NCBI GenBank assembly: GCA_002709085.1
Contig: PAPR01000043.1
Span: 1 to 64,000, forward strand
Reading direction: 5' to 3'
Source of the DNA: Pseudooceanicola sp.
GTDB taxonomy: Bacteria > Pseudomonadota > Alphaproteobacteria > Rhodobacterales > Rhodobacteraceae
Length of the DNA: 64,000 bases
The notes below the pieces were generated by a model, which did not search any database, was not told where the DNA came from, and worked only from the letters and a program-made list of their open reading frames with translations. Each line of letters begins with the position of its first letter. Position 1 is the first letter of the stretch. Below, piece after piece: positions 46,851-56,982 of this stretch. Both the position numbers and the translations under genes were made by a program.

Positions 46851-47660
46851 CTAGGCCTCTGCCGCTTCGTTTTTCTGCAAAAATTCCCGTGCCAAATCCC
46901 GATAGGCCTTGGCGCCCTTGGACCCGGTATCGAAATCCAGCACCGTCATGGCGTAGGACGGTGCCTCGCTCACGCGTACGTTCCTCGGTATTTTGGTTTG
47001 GTACACGATATCGCCGAGATTCTCCCGCGCATCGGCCTCCACTGCTTGTGAGAGATTGTTTCGCGCATCATACATCGTCAGCAAGACGCCCTCCATACGG
47101 AGGTTCTTGTTAGCCGATTGGCGCACTTCGCGAATGGTTAACATGAGCTGTGAGAGCCCTTCGAGAGCGAAAAATTCACTTTGAAGAGGCACCAACACCG
47201 AATGTGCGGCAACCATCGCGTTCACTGTCAAAAGGTTTAGCGACGGGGGACAATCGATGAGGATGTAATCAAATTCGAAGGACGCCATGGCCGGTTGTCG
47301 AAGCGCGTCATGCAGCAAAAAACTTCGTTTCTCGTTGGCAATTAACTCGATATCCGCTGAACTGAGGTCAATTGTGGACGGAACGATACTGAGTCCAGCC
47401 ACGTCAGTATCAATAATAACGTCAGACAATGAAGCGTCATCAAGTATCAATTCATATGTCGTGTGAGCCCTGGCTTCAATTTCAATGCCTAGGCCGGTGG
47501 ATGCGTTACCCTGAGGATCGAGGTCGATTACAAGAACGCGCGCGCCGGATTCTGCGAGTGCCGCGCCTAGATTTATCGTCGTTGTGGTCTTCCCGACTCC
47601 GCCTTTTTGATTGGCTACTGCGACAATTTTCGGTTTTCGAAGCGCCAAAAGATCAGACAT
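46851..47660 (-). CDS. parA: Chromosome-partitioning ATPase ParA
   Basis: 269 residues. Deviant Walker A KGGVGKTTT (19-27), DLDPQGNASTGLG and DYILIDCPPSLNLLT. Drives origin segregation with ParB. Overlaps rsmG by 8 bases and lies 7 bases before parB. Confidence 0.97.
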   Translation of the reverse strand: MSDLLALRKPKIVAVANQKGGVGKTTTTINLGAALAESGARVLVIDLDPQGNASTGLGIEIEARAHTTYELILDDASLSDVIIDTDVAGLSIVPSTIDLSSADIELIANEKRSFLLHDALRQPAMASFEFDYILIDCPPSLNLLTVNAMVAAHSVLVPLQSEFFALEGLSQLMLTIREVRQSANKNLRMEGVLLTMYDARNNLSQAVEADARENLGDIVYQTKIPRNVRVSEAPSYAMTVLDFDTGSKGAKAYRDLAREFLQKNEAAEA

Positions 47661-48264
47661 GTTCGATACTTTCGATCCTCAATATCACACCTTCTGGGTC
47701 GGTCTCGCTCGGGATAACTCGATGGGTGAACTGCCAATTCCTTTTGGCTTCAATCAGTTCTTCTTTCCACGTCCGCCCCTTCATAAAGAGATAGGTCGTT
47801 GCCTCGTTACCATGCCGTGATGCTAAATCCAACAACTTGGGAAGCGGTGCGAGCGCGCGTGCAGAAATGATATCTGCTTGTAATTCTTCCACGGCTTCGA
47901 TCCGACCACACGTCACCTTTGCCGCGACGCCGGTCTTACGCAGAACAGTTCGTAAAAACGCACACTTTCGTTGATCGGATTCAATTAGTGTAACGGAACG
48001 GTTCGGGACCGTCTCTGCCGAAAGTATTGCGATTGCAGCACCAGGAAATCCGCCACCACTGCCAAGGTCCACCCAGTTTGTCTGATCTGTGGCCGAAATA
48101 TTCATCAACTGAGATGAGTCCTTGAAGTGACGGTCCCACGCATCATCGAGAGAGGCCAATGATACCAGATTGATCCGCGGACTCCACTCCTCCAAGAGAC
48201 GTTGGTAAATCTCCAAGCGATTCATTGTTTCACGTGAAACAGAACTCAAGAGATTAGACATCAA
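47653..48264 (-). CDS. rsmG: 16S rRNA (guanine527-N7)-methyltransferase RsmG
   Basis: 203 residues. [18 protein letters not shown] is the SAM site; it methylates G527 of 16S rRNA. The N-terminal residues SVSRETM are encoded by a perfect parS site. Its ATG overlaps the mnmG stop by 4 bases. Confidence 0.96.
   Translation of the reverse strand: MMSNLLSSVSRETMNRLEIYQRLLEEWSPRINLVSLASLDDAWDRHFKDSSQLMNISATDQTNWVDLGSGGGFPGAAIAILSAETVPNRSVTLIESDQRKCAFLRTVLRKTGVAAKVTCGRIEAVEELQADIISARALAPLPKLLDLASRHGNEATTYLFMKGRTWKEELIEAKRNWQFTHRVIPSETDPEGVILRIESIEHV
48226..48241. other. parS: parS site inside rsmG
   Basis: Perfect 16-base palindrome TGTTTCACGTGAAACA, identical to the consensus parS. It encodes codons for SVSRET near the RsmG N terminus, so it is protein-coding and a ParB-loading site at once. 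Confidence 0.93.
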
Positions 48265-50141
48265 GCGGTAGCCGGAAGCTTCGCATCGCGACGAATCCGT
48301 GCCATTATGAGCATCAAGGCGGCGGGCGTCATACCTTCAACTCGAGACGCTTGTGCAATATTCGCCGGCCTCCGCCGCTCAAGTTTGACTTTCAGTTCAT
48401 TTGACAAACCGTCAAGCTCAGAGAAAATCAAAGCCGCTGGAATAAGATGAGCTTCATCTCGTTTCGTGACCGCAACATCCTGATTCTGACGCTCAATGTA
48501 TGTGGCGTATAGTGCGTCGCGACCGAGTTGTGCTCGTGTCTCGATGTCAATACACCCAAGGCTGCTGTCCAGCTTCACCAGATCGTCAAAGTCAATATTT
48601 GGAAGTCCGAGCAATTGGTAAGCAGTTCGTCGTGAGCCATCTTGACTCAATCTTTTTCCGGCCTTCGCCACATCCTGAGGAGAAAAGTATTTATCCGACA
48701 TAGCTTTCTGTCCAGATGCCAACCGTTCAGCCTTTTCAGTAAAGTAAGTTTGCCGTCGCCGCCCGACACACCCGATTTCCAATCCCTTCGGAGTCAACCT
48801 TTGATCAGCGTTATCTGCCCTCAGCGACAACCGAAACTCTGCTCGTGAAGTAAACATACGGTAAGGCTCAGTAACACCGCGAGTTGTCAGATCGTCGATC
48901 ATTACACCGATGTAACTTTCGGAACGTCCAAATTCGACCCGAGGCTTGTCCAACGCCGTAGCTGCTGCGTTCAATCCCGCAACAAGACCTTGGGCAGCAG
49001 CTTCTTCATATCCCGTCGTCCCATTAATTTGACCCGCAAGATAGAGCCCCTGCAAACTCCTCACAGCTAACGATAAATTCAATGCTTGTGGATCAACATA
49101 GTCGTATTCAATTGCATACCCAGGCTGAACAATTTCGGCCTGCTCGAGCCCGCGAATGGAACGAATATACAATTCCTGGACATCCAGCGGCAATGAGGTC
49201 GAAATGCCGTTGGGATATACTGTATGGTCATTCAACCCCTCTGGTTCGAGAAATACCTGATGCGAGGTCTTCTCAGCAAACCGCACAACTTTATCTTCTA
49301 TCGAAGGACAATAGCGTGGTCCGACGCCGTCGATGAAACCCCCATACATGGCAGATTTCGCTAGATTTCTTTGAATGATCTCATGCGTTTTTTCGTTAGT
49401 ATGGGTAATCCCACAGGAAATTTGCGCGGATGAGACTGAATTGGACAGAAAGGAGAAGAAGACCGGATCTACATCGCCGGGTTGAGTTTCCAGGATTTCC
49501 CAATTGATCGTCTGCCCATCCAACCTCGGCGGTGTCCCCGTCTTCAATCGCCCGAGCGGTAGAGCGTAATCGTCGATACGCTCGGCAAGTTTAGTGGACG
49601 GCGCGTCGCCCATCCGGCCCCCAGCGTGCGACTGCTCTCCAATATGAATGACACCGCGAAGAAAGGTGCCCGTCGTCAACACCACGGCGCTGCTTCGAAT
49701 TTCTACACCGTCATGCAAGACGATCCCATTAATAACGCCTTTTTCGTCCAGGAGGTCGACGACTTCCCCTTCGATCACAGATAAATTCGGAGTTCTCTCT
49801 ATCTCAGACAGCATAGTGGAGCGGTACACAGCTCGGTCGGCTTGAGTTCGGGGCCCTTGAACCGCCGGCCCTTTACGACGATTAAGCAGACGAAATTGAA
49901 TACCAGCTTTATCTGCCACACGACCCATTACGCCGTCCATTGCGTCAATCTCTCGTACCAGATGACCTTTACCCAAGCCGCCAATGGCGGGATTGCAAGA
50001 CATCACGCCAATTCCAGCCTTCTTAATGGTAATGAGCGCTGTTCTTGCACCCATGCGAGCGGAGGCCGTAGCAGCTTCACACCCGGCATGACCCCCACCT
50101 ATGACCACAACGTCGAAATGAGAATGTTTCACGTGAAACAA
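48261..50141 (-). CDS. mnmG: tRNA uridine 5-carboxymethylaminomethyl modification enzyme MnmG
   Basis: 626 residues. FAD-binding [30 protein letters not shown] and [18 protein letters not shown] are hallmarks. With MnmE it modifies the wobble uridine of tRNA. The first codons MFHVKH are specified by a second perfect parS. Follows mnmE by 3 bases. Confidence 0.97.
   Translation of the reverse strand: MFHVKHSHFDVVVIGGGHAGCEAATASARMGARTALITIKKAGIGVMSCNPAIGGLGKGHLVREIDAMDGVMGRVADKAGIQFRLLNRRKGPAVQGPRTQADRAVYRSTMLSEIERTPNLSVIEGEVVDLLDEKGVINGIVLHDGVEIRSSAVVLTTGTFLRGVIHIGEQSHAGGRMGDAPSTKLAERIDDYALPLGRLKTGTPPRLDGQTINWEILETQPGDVDPVFFSFLSNSVSSAQISCGITHTNEKTHEIIQRNLAKSAMYGGFIDGVGPRYCPSIEDKVVRFAEKTSHQVFLEPEGLNDHTVYPNGISTSLPLDVQELYIRSIRGLEQAEIVQPGYAIEYDYVDPQALNLSLAVRSLQGLYLAGQINGTTGYEEAAAQGLVAGLNAAATALDKPRVEFGRSESYIGVMIDDLTTRGVTEPYRMFTSRAEFRLSLRADNADQRLTPKGLEIGCVGRRRQTYFTEKAERLASGQKAMSDKYFSPQDVAKAGKRLSQDGSRRTAYQLLGLPNIDFDDLVKLDSSLGCIDIETRAQLGRDALYATYIERQNQDVAVTKRDEAHLIPAALIFSELDGLSNELKVKLERRRPANIAQASRVEGMTPAALMLIMARIRRDAKLPATA
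50125..50140. other. parS: parS site inside the mnmG start
   Basis: Perfect TGTTTCACGTGAAACA overlapping the mnmG start codon region, coding for MFHVKH. It lies about 1.9 kb from the rsmG site and 3.2 kb from the putative oriC. Confidence 0.93.
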
Positions 50142-50144
50142 CTC

Positions 50145-51425
50145 CTACTTTCCTATACAAAAGCTTGAGAAAATGTCGTCCAACAGCATCTCCACATCAA
50201 CTCTTCCTATCAGAGAATCGAGGCTTCGAATAGCACTCCGAATGTCTTCTGCGACAAGTTCATAAACCTCGCCACTTTTAAGGTTCACGAGCGCGTCTCT
50301 TAAGGAACCTGAAGCAGAACTCATAGCAAACCGATGACGCTCGCGCGTCGCGATTCCTGATTGACCGGCGAGCTCTGAAATTCGAGATTGTATCATTTCT
50401 ATCAACTTCGGAAGACCTTGCCCCGTTCGCCCTGACACCCCTTCGCTTGACTCCCCGATCAGATCGGCCTTGGAGGCAACCACGATGTCACGAGCAATTG
50501 GCTCAAACGCAGGGGAGCCGCCGACATCAACCAGAAATATTCTTAAGTCAGCCGATTTAGCGCGCGCCTGGGCCTTCTCCACACCGATAGATTCAACAGG
50601 ATCATCCGTATCTCGTAAACCAGCAGTGTCCAGAATTGTAACCGGCAAACCGCCCAGGTCCATTCGAACTTCTATAACGTCCCGGGTGGTCCCCGCTATC
50701 TCAGAGGTGATCGCTGCCTCCCGCCCTGCCAAGGCGTTCAATAACGTGGATTTTCCAACATTTGGCGCGCCGACAATTGCCACCTCGAATCCGGTCCGTA
50801 CTCTCTCAGCAAACCCGACGCCGTCGATTTCGGACTCCAGTTCATTAAGCACCCGCCGTAGAATATCATCGACCTCAGGCGTGACGTCGATAGGTACGTC
50901 CTCATCTGCAAAATCAATCGAGGCCTCAATCAAAGCTGCCGCTCTGATCAACCCTTGCCGCCAACCCTCCGCCTTCTCCCCAAGTTCGCCGGAAAGGACT
51001 CGGATCGCCTGACGACGCTGTGCTTCGGTTTCTGCGTCGATGAGATCAGCAAGACCCTCAACCTGAGCGAGGTCCAGACAGCCATTTTCCAAAGCACGAC
51101 GCGTAAACTCACCTGGTTCAGCATGGCGGAGACCTTCGAGCGACGAAATCTCCGACAGAACTGCGGACACCACCGCGGATGAGCCATGCAGGTGTAATTC
51201 CGCGACATTCTCGCCGGTGAAACTCGCTCCGTCCTCAAACACGACAACCAGGGCTGTGTCCAGCAACCCGTCCCGACCATGCAATTCGCGCAATCCTACA
51301 ACCCGTGGCTCTGGTAAGCCGCTGCACATAGTTTCAATCGCCACCCAAGCTTTCGGACCAGAAAGCCGGACGATCGCAACGCCGGCTTTGCCGGGCGCTG
51401 TCGCTTGTGCAAAAATCGTGTCCAT
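50145..51425 (-). CDS. mnmE: tRNA modification GTPase MnmE
   Basis: 426 residues from the ATG at 51425 ([20 protein letters not shown]); GGGAGG lies 7 bases upstream, better placed than the GTG at 51431. The inserted G domain has [14 protein letters not shown] and a DxxG switch. The C-terminal CIGK box is present. Partner of MnmG. 24 bases downstream of rho. Confidence 0.97.
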   Translation of the reverse strand: MDTIFAQATAPGKAGVAIVRLSGPKAWVAIETMCSGLPEPRVVGLRELHGRDGLLDTALVVVFEDGASFTGENVAELHLHGSSAVVSAVLSEISSLEGLRHAEPGEFTRRALENGCLDLAQVEGLADLIDAETEAQRRQAIRVLSGELGEKAEGWRQGLIRAAALIEASIDFADEDVPIDVTPEVDDILRRVLNELESEIDGVGFAERVRTGFEVAIVGAPNVGKSTLLNALAGREAAITSEIAGTTRDVIEVRMDLGGLPVTILDTAGLRDTDDPVESIGVEKAQARAKSADLRIFLVDVGGSPAFEPIARDIVVASKADLIGESSEGVSGRTGQGLPKLIEMIQSRISELAGQSGIATRERHRFAMSSASGSLRDALVNLKSGEVYELVAEDIRSAIRSLDSLIGRVDVEMLLDDIFSSFCIGK

Positions 51426-51449
51426 GCGCACCCCTCCCGAGGGCCGGCC

Positions 51450-52721
51450 TTAGCCGTTCATCGACTCGAAGAACTCGCTGTTCGTTTTGGTCTGCTTCAG
51501 CTTGGAAATAAGGAATTCAACCGCATCGGTAGTGCCCATGGGATTAAGAATGCGTCGCAGCACAAAAGTCTTCTGCAGATCGACTTTATCGGTCAGAAGG
51601 TCTTCCTTCCGAGTTCCCGATTTAAGGATATCCATCGCAGGATAAACGCGCTTGTCGGCAATTTTGCGATCCAGAACAATCTCGGAGTTACCGGTCCCCT
51701 TGAATTCTTCAAAGATGACCTCATCCATACGAGAACCCGTATCGATCAGAGCCGTTGCGATGATGGTCAGTGAACCACCCTCTTCAATGTTTCGTGCAGC
51801 ACCAAAAAATCGCTTCGGACGCTGCAAGGCATTGGCATCGACACCACCGGTCAAAACCTTGCCGGAGGAAGGCACCACCGTGTTGAAAGCTCTACCAAGT
51901 CTTGTGATCGAATCGAGCAAGATGACAACATCTCGCTTATGTTCAACCAGCCTCTTGGCCTTTTCGATCACCATCTCAGAGACTGCCACATGGCGTGTCG
52001 CCGGCTCGTCAAAGGTGGAGGACACAACCTCACCCTTAACCGACCGCTGCATGTCGGTCACCTCTTCAGGTCGCTCATCGATCAAAAGTACTATGAGGTA
52101 ACATTCGGGATGATTGGTCTCGATTGAATTGGCGATATTCTGCAACAAGACTGTCTTGCCGGTTCGGGGGGGCGCCACAATCAGCGCGCGTTGCCCCTTC
52201 CCGATCGGCACGACAAGATCAATGATGCGTGCCGAGCGATCCTTTATGGTCGGATCCTCGATTTCCATCTTGAAGCGTTCGTCCGGATAAAGGGGCGTCA
52301 GGTTATCAAAGGAAACCTTGTGCTTCGCTTTCTCCGGTTCTTCGAAATTGATCTTCTGCACAGAGGTCAGGGCAAAGTAGCGTTCGCTATCGTCGGGCTC
52401 TTTCATCAGCCCTTCGACCGTATCGCCCGTGCGCAAGGAAAATTGCCGGATCATCTCGGGCGAAACATAAATGTCGTCCGGTCCAGGCAGGTAGTTTGCT
52501 TCCGGCGACCGCAGGAAGCCGAATCCGTCCTGCAGAACCTCCAAAACACCGTCGCCGCCGATTTCCCACTCGTCATCCGCCAGCTCACGCAGGATCTGGA
52601 ACATCATGTCCCCCTTGCGCATGGTGGAGGCATTCTCGATCTCCAGCTCTTCGGCCATGGAAAGAAGATCCTTGGGGCTTTTCGCCTTGAGATCAGACAG
52701 GTTCAGACGGTTGGTTGTCAT
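51450..52721 (-). CDS. rho: Transcription termination factor Rho
   Basis: 423 residues. An N-terminal OB/cold-shock-like RNA-binding domain, then the hexameric ATPase with APPRTGKT (P-loop), [12 protein letters not shown] and [13 protein letters not shown]. It ends transcripts lacking intrinsic terminators. First gene of the leftward run rho-mnmE-mnmG-rsmG-parA-parB. Confidence 0.98.
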   Translation of the reverse strand: MTTNRLNLSDLKAKSPKDLLSMAEELEIENASTMRKGDMMFQILRELADDEWEIGGDGVLEVLQDGFGFLRSPEANYLPGPDDIYVSPEMIRQFSLRTGDTVEGLMKEPDDSERYFALTSVQKINFEEPEKAKHKVSFDNLTPLYPDERFKMEIEDPTIKDRSARIIDLVVPIGKGQRALIVAPPRTGKTVLLQNIANSIETNHPECYLIVLLIDERPEEVTDMQRSVKGEVVSSTFDEPATRHVAVSEMVIEKAKRLVEHKRDVVILLDSITRLGRAFNTVVPSSGKVLTGGVDANALQRPKRFFGAARNIEEGGSLTIIATALIDTGSRMDEVIFEEFKGTGNSEIVLDRKIADKRVYPAMDILKSGTRKEDLLTDKVDLQKTFVLRRILNPMGTTDAVEFLISKLKQTKTNSEFFESMNG

Positions 52722-52841
52722 GCAAAGCTCCGGCTTCGGCCCGGTCGGGGGCGCGCGGCTATGTCAGTTCGGGGAATCGTCGCGCCCGGACGGGCGGCTT
52801 GGTTCGCGGATCTAGGGATCCATGCCCCACAAGTCAACGCC

Positions 52842-53288
52842 TCAGAATTTTACCACGACCGATATCACGATCACCACCATCAAGAGTGTCGGTGCCTCGT
52901 TCATGATGCGGTACTGGCGTCCCGTCACCTCATTCTCTCCGCTCGCAAAACCGCGATAGCACCGCGATAGCCATCCATGGAACGCCGTCATCAGCAAGAC
53001 CCCCCCGGCCTTGCTCCAAGGCCAGACCAGGCCCCAGTCGACGATACCGGGGGTCAGGGCGAGGCATAGGCCAAACACCCAGGTCGCGACCATCGCCGGT
53101 CGCATGATCACAGTCAGAAGTTTTTCTTCCATCATCCGGAACGTTTCACGCATCTCTGCGTTATTCGCTTGTTCGACGTGATGAACGAAGAGCCTCGGTA
53201 GATAGAAAATTCCTGCCATCCAGGCAATCACAGCGATGATGTGAAACGCCTTAGTCCAAGGGTACAGGATCGAGAGCAGGTCCGTCAT
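52842..53288 (-). CDS. hemJ: Protoporphyrinogen IX oxidase HemJ
   Basis: 148 residues with about four membrane helices (UPF0093). Conserved histidines and WMAGIFYLPRLFVHH, MRPAMVATWVFG and KAGGVLLMTAFHGW identify HemJ, the oxygen-linked oxidase that replaces HemY/HemG in many alphaproteobacteria. Its ATG borders the putative oriC. Confidence 0.9.
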   Translation of the reverse strand: MTDLLSILYPWTKAFHIIAVIAWMAGIFYLPRLFVHHVEQANNAEMRETFRMMEEKLLTVIMRPAMVATWVFGLCLALTPGIVDWGLVWPWSKAGGVLLMTAFHGWLSRCYRGFASGENEVTGRQYRIMNEAPTLLMVVIVISVVVKF

Positions 53289-53697
53289 ATCTTTCCCTTA
53301 TTCTTAAATATAAAAGAAAAAAAGAATGATGTTTGATGTAGGCATCGCAAAACCTGTGGATTATCAAGCTTGCCACAGTCTTGCCAACATTCTGCCACAT
53401 CTTGTGGATGAACATGTGTAAAGTTTGAAATATTCCTCTGTTCTCAAGTAAATTATCTATTTGAATCAATTAGTTAGAACCACTCTTCCAAAACAAATTA
53501 TTCGGGATAATTTTCGGTGCAAAATCGGTAGAACCAGGTTCATCCCCGGTCCTCAGCTTATCCCAACCAACAGCAGGACAGTGTGAGGCATGGGCTGGGA
53601 GAACGGGGATGACTTCACCCGCCTTGCGTCCTCCCTGTTAATTCTTCAGAAACCTTCCTTAACCCATCCCTAAGATTTTCCCGGGTGTTATCCACAT
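53289..53697. other. oriC: Putative chromosomal replication origin (oriC)
   Basis: The longest AT-rich gap of the window, between leftward hemJ and rightward maf. It contains a perfect DnaA box TTATCCACA (53688-53696), two one-mismatch boxes on the other strand (TGTGGATTA 53355-53363, TGTGGATGA 53403-53411) and three tandem 11-12 base repeats between them (53369-53403). Two AT-rich blocks (53289-53340 and 53411-53512) could unwind. Gene orientation switches here, and the maf-aroE-coaE-dnaQ side matches the Caulobacter origin neighbourhood. Confidence 0.82.
53369..53403. repeat. Three tandem 11-12 base repeats within oriC
   Basis: CTTGCCACAGT (53369-53379), CTTGCCAACATT (53380-53391) and CTGCCACATCTT (53392-53403) lie head to tail, flanked on each side by a near-perfect DnaA box in the same orientation. 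They share a CTTGCCA/CTGCCA core. Confidence 0.6.
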
Positions 53698-54292
53698 GAC
53701 TGAGCTTGTTCTGGCCTCCGGTTCCGCAATTCGCGCGCAGCTTCTCACCAACGCAGGGGTTGCGTTTCGTGTCCGCACCGCGCCGGTGGATGAAGAGACG
53801 ATCAAAGCCTCCCTGCTGGCCGAAGATACACTTCCGCGCGAGATTGCCGATGCTTTGGCTGAGGCCAAGGCGCGCCGGGTCGGGATGAAAGAACCGGCGG
53901 CGTTTACCTTGGGATGCGATCAGGTTCTGGACCTCGACGGGACGCTGCTCTCCAAGGCGGAAACAAGGGAGCAGGCCGCCGAACATCTCCGGCGCCTCTC
54001 GGGCCAGACCCACAAGTTATTTGCAGCAGCTGTCATCTTTCACGAGGCCCGGCCGATCTGGCGATTTATCGGCGAAGCGCGCTTGTCCGCGCGAACACTT
54101 TCATCCGAGGGGATCGAAGCCTACCTCGACCGCAACTGGCCCGAGGTCGGGCAGTCTGTCGGTGCATATCAGATCGAAGCCGAAGGAAGCCGATTGTTCT
54201 CGCGGATCGATGGCGACTATTTCTCGATCCTGGGGCTGCCTTTATTGCCACTTCTGACATTCCTGACTGACCGCGGAGTAATTGCCCATTGA
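53696..54292 (+). CDS. maf: Maf-family nucleotide pyrophosphatase
   Basis: 198 residues. LASGSAIRAQLLTNAGV, the DEETIKASL region and GCDQVLDLDG match Maf/Ham-type nucleotide pyrophosphatases; it probably hydrolyses modified pyrimidine or other non-canonical NTPs. The ATG begins at the last base of the perfect DnaA box and no Shine-Dalgarno sequence precedes it. Confidence 0.92.
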   Translation: MTELVLASGSAIRAQLLTNAGVAFRVRTAPVDEETIKASLLAEDTLPREIADALAEAKARRVGMKEPAAFTLGCDQVLDLDGTLLSKAETREQAAEHLRRLSGQTHKLFAAAVIFHEARPIWRFIGEARLSARTLSSEGIEAYLDRNWPEVGQSVGAYQIEAEGSRLFSRIDGDYFSILGLPLLPLLTFLTDRGVIAH

Positions 54293-55125
54293 CCGAGCTT
54301 GCCAAAATTCCCCTCGCCGGTGTCATGGGACATCCGGTCGCGCACTCCAAATCGCCCCAGCTGTTTCGCCACTGGCTGGATAGCAATGGTTTGGCGGGTC
54401 ACTACGTTCCGCTTCATGTCAGTCCCGATGCCTTTGAGACGACCTTGCGCGCGATGCCTGGAATGGGGTTTGTCGGCGCGAACGTGACGATCCCGCACAA
54501 GCAACGGGCGATGGAGCTTGCTGATCATGTCACAGAGCGCGCGACCCGAATCGGCGCGGCCAACACGTTGACGTTTCAACAGAATGGCGAAATTCATGCC
54601 GATAATACCGACGGTTTTGGGTTTCTGGAAAACCTGCGCCAAAACGCACCTCATTGGCGTCCCGAAGGCGGCGCTGCTGTTGTTCTGGGTGCCGGCGGCG
54701 CGGCGCGGGCGGTGCTGGTCAGCTTGCTGGATGCCGGCGTGCCGCGCATCATCCTCGCTAACCGCACCCGTTCGCGTGCCGATGACTTGGCTCAGAGCTT
54801 CGGCCCCGCGATCGAGGTGATCGACTGGGCTGATCTTGCCGAGGCCCTGCCCGAGGGGGTGAGCGTGATCAATACCACCTCACTCGGCATGTCGGGGAAA
54901 GCGCCTCTGACGCTCGACCTCTCTGGTCTGCACAAAGATCAGGTTGTCACCGATCTTGTTTATTCGCCGCTTGAAACGGATCTGTTGCGGGCCGCCAGTA
55001 AGGCCGGTTGCCATACAGTTGATGGATTGGGCATGCTGCTCTATCAGGCGGTTCCGGGATTTGAACGGTGGTTTGGCGTCACCCCCGTCGTAACGCCCCA
55101 GACGCGAAAGGCGGTGCTTGCATGA
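54289..55125 (+). CDS. aroE: Shikimate dehydrogenase
   Basis: 278 residues. Starts at a TTG overlapping the maf stop (TTGA). GHPVAHSKSPQLFR binds shikimate; NVTIPHKQ holds the catalytic Lys; GAGGAARA is the NADPH loop. Chorismate pathway. Stop overlaps coaE (ATGA). Confidence 0.95.
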   Translation: MTELAKIPLAGVMGHPVAHSKSPQLFRHWLDSNGLAGHYVPLHVSPDAFETTLRAMPGMGFVGANVTIPHKQRAMELADHVTERATRIGAANTLTFQQNGEIHADNTDGFGFLENLRQNAPHWRPEGGAAVVLGAGGAARAVLVSLLDAGVPRIILANRTRSRADDLAQSFGPAIEVIDWADLAEALPEGVSVINTTSLGMSGKAPLTLDLSGLHKDQVVTDLVYSPLETDLLRAASKAGCHTVDGLGMLLYQAVPGFERWFGVTPVVTPQTRKAVLA

Positions 55126-55715
55126 CTTATCTGATCGGTTTGACCGGCTCCATCGGGATGGGGAAATCGACCACTGCAAAGCTCTTTGCCGAAGAAGGTT
55201 GTGCGGTCTGGGACGCGGACGCTGCCGTGCATCGTCTCTATTCAGCTGGCGGGGCTGCCGTCGCTCCGATGGGCGAGGCCTTTCCGACCGCTGTTCTCGA
55301 GGGGGCAATTTCGCGAGATGCGCTGAAGACTGTGATCGCGGATGATCCGCAAGCCTTGCGTCGGATCGAACAGATCGTGCATCCGCTTGTCGCAGAGGAC
55401 CGTCTGGCCTTCATCCGCGCCACCGAAGCGGACATCGTTGTCCTGGACATCCCGCTGCTTTTCGAAGGCGGTGGACATCAGGGCATGGACCTGACCGTAT
55501 GCGTCTCTGTTCCGGCGGAATTACAGCGCTTGCGTGTTCTGGAACGGGGCACGATGAGCGAAGATCAGTTCGAGATGATCAAGTCCAAACAGATGCCCGA
55601 TGCCGAGAAACGCGCGCTGGCGGATCGTGTCGTCATCACCGACACCTTGGACCATGCGCGGCAGCAGGTGCAGTCTATTGTTGCTGATGTGAGGCAAAAG
55701 CTGGGCAATGCGTGA
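55122..55715 (+). CDS. coaE: Dephospho-CoA kinase
   Basis: 197 residues. P-loop GLTGSIGMGKST near 6-17; VVLDIPLLFE and the lid region R..RG follow. Last step of CoA synthesis. ATGA overlap with aroE, 8-base overlap with dnaQ. Confidence 0.95.
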   Translation: MTYLIGLTGSIGMGKSTTAKLFAEEGCAVWDADAAVHRLYSAGGAAVAPMGEAFPTAVLEGAISRDALKTVIADDPQALRRIEQIVHPLVAEDRLAFIRATEADIVVLDIPLLFEGGGHQGMDLTVCVSVPAELQRLRVLERGTMSEDQFEMIKSKQMPDAEKRALADRVVITDTLDHARQQVQSIVADVRQKLGNA

Positions 55716-56400
55716 AATTGTCCTCGATACGGAAACGACCGGTTTCGATCCTGAACAGGGCGATCGCATCGTGGAAATCGGCGCGGTTGAGCTGCTGAAC
55801 CATATGCCGACCGGCGAAACATATCACGTCTACATCAACCCGGATCGCAGCATGCCGAAAGAGGCATTCGAGGTGCACGGGCTGGGCGATGACTTCCTGC
55901 GCGGTCAGCCGAGGTTTCGCGATATCGCCCAAGGATTTCTCGACTTTGTCCGTGGCGACAAGCTTGTGATCCATAATGCCAGCTTTGACATGAAGTTCCT
56001 CAATGCCGAATTGGGGTGGCTCAATCTGCCGAAACTACCCTGGGAGCAGGCGATCGACACGCTGGCAATCGCCCGGCAGAAATTTCCCGGCGCCTCAGCG
56101 TCGCTGGACGCGCTTTGTCGCCGCTTTGGGGTCGATAATTCGTCGCGCACCCTGCACGGCGCCCTGCTCGACTCTGAAATTCTTGCGGAAGTGTATCTGG
56201 AGCTGATTGGCGGGCGGCAACCTGATTTCGGCTTGGCCACTTCGGGCGGGTCGACATCGGATGACGCAACAGATGACTGGCGACCCAAACCGCGCCCGAC
56301 GCCGCTCCCCTCACGATTGTCACCCGGGGAGGCCGAAGCCCACGACGCTTTTGTAAAGGCCATGGGCGACGGCGCTGTCTGGAATCGTTATCAGGCCTGA
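55708..56400 (+). CDS. dnaQ: DNA polymerase III epsilon subunit (proofreading exonuclease)
   Basis: 230 residues. The DEDDh exonuclease motifs are LDTETTGFDP (Asp7, Glu9), VIHNASFDMKF and the HGALLDSEIL region. Ends in convergent overlap of 10 bases with secB. Part of the maf-aroE-coaE-dnaQ unit. Confidence 0.96.
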   Translation: MREIVLDTETTGFDPEQGDRIVEIGAVELLNHMPTGETYHVYINPDRSMPKEAFEVHGLGDDFLRGQPRFRDIAQGFLDFVRGDKLVIHNASFDMKFLNAELGWLNLPKLPWEQAIDTLAIARQKFPGASASLDALCRRFGVDNSSRTLHGALLDSEILAEVYLELIGGRQPDFGLATSGGSTSDDATDDWRPKPRPTPLPSRLSPGEAEAHDAFVKAMGDGAVWNRYQA

Positions 56401-56876
56401 GCGGGCTGATTTTCCGTGCGGCGCTGCAATTCCTGACGGTAAAGGCTCACGAAGTCGATGTTGTCGAGGTTCAGCGGCGGGAAACCCCCGTCGCGGGTGA
56501 CGTCCGACACGATCCGGCGCACAAAGGGGAACAGCATGCGTGGGCATTCGATCAGCAGGAACGGGTGCAACTGATCCTCGGGCACGCCTTCGATGTGGAA
56601 GACACCGGCATATTCCAGCTCAAACACGAACAACGCATCTTCGGTGCCCTGCGCGACCGATTTGATCGTCAATTTCATCACCACTTCGAACTGGCTGTCA
56701 GCCTCGCGCTTTTTGGCGTCCAGAGCGACCTGCACCTTCACGTCGGGCTGGACCTGACCGTTGCCGGCCCTGCGCGCGAGGATGTTCTCAAAGGACATGT
56801 CGCGCACGAATTGCGTCAACACGTTCATCTTCATCTGAGGGGCCGCCTGCGCCGCGCCGTTCTCGTTTTCGGCCAT
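56391..56876 (-). CDS. secB: Export chaperone SecB
   Basis: 161 residues from MAENENGAAQAAPQMKMN. FVRDMSFENILA and FPPLNLDNIDFVSLY are SecB hallmarks. Holds precursors for SecA, which is also encoded in this window. GGAGA precedes the ATG; a TTG one codon earlier is less likely. Confidence 0.95.
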   Translation of the reverse strand: MAENENGAAQAAPQMKMNVLTQFVRDMSFENILARRAGNGQVQPDVKVQVALDAKKREADSQFEVVMKLTIKSVAQGTEDALFVFELEYAGVFHIEGVPEDQLHPFLLIECPRMLFPFVRRIVSDVTRDGGFPPLNLDNIDFVSLYRQELQRRTENQPAQA

Positions 56877-56982
56877 CAATTTTCTCCAGAAGGGTTCATA
56901 ATGCGCCTGAGCATCTATCAGGATGCGCCTTGCGCCTCAATGCCCCGCCGATGCTCTGCTGCGGATCGGGCGCGCGCGCCGC

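Noticed and set aside
53638-53662. TTAA half-sites suggesting a CtrA box in oriC
   Set aside because: The two halves are 17 bases apart rather than the 7 of the CtrA consensus.
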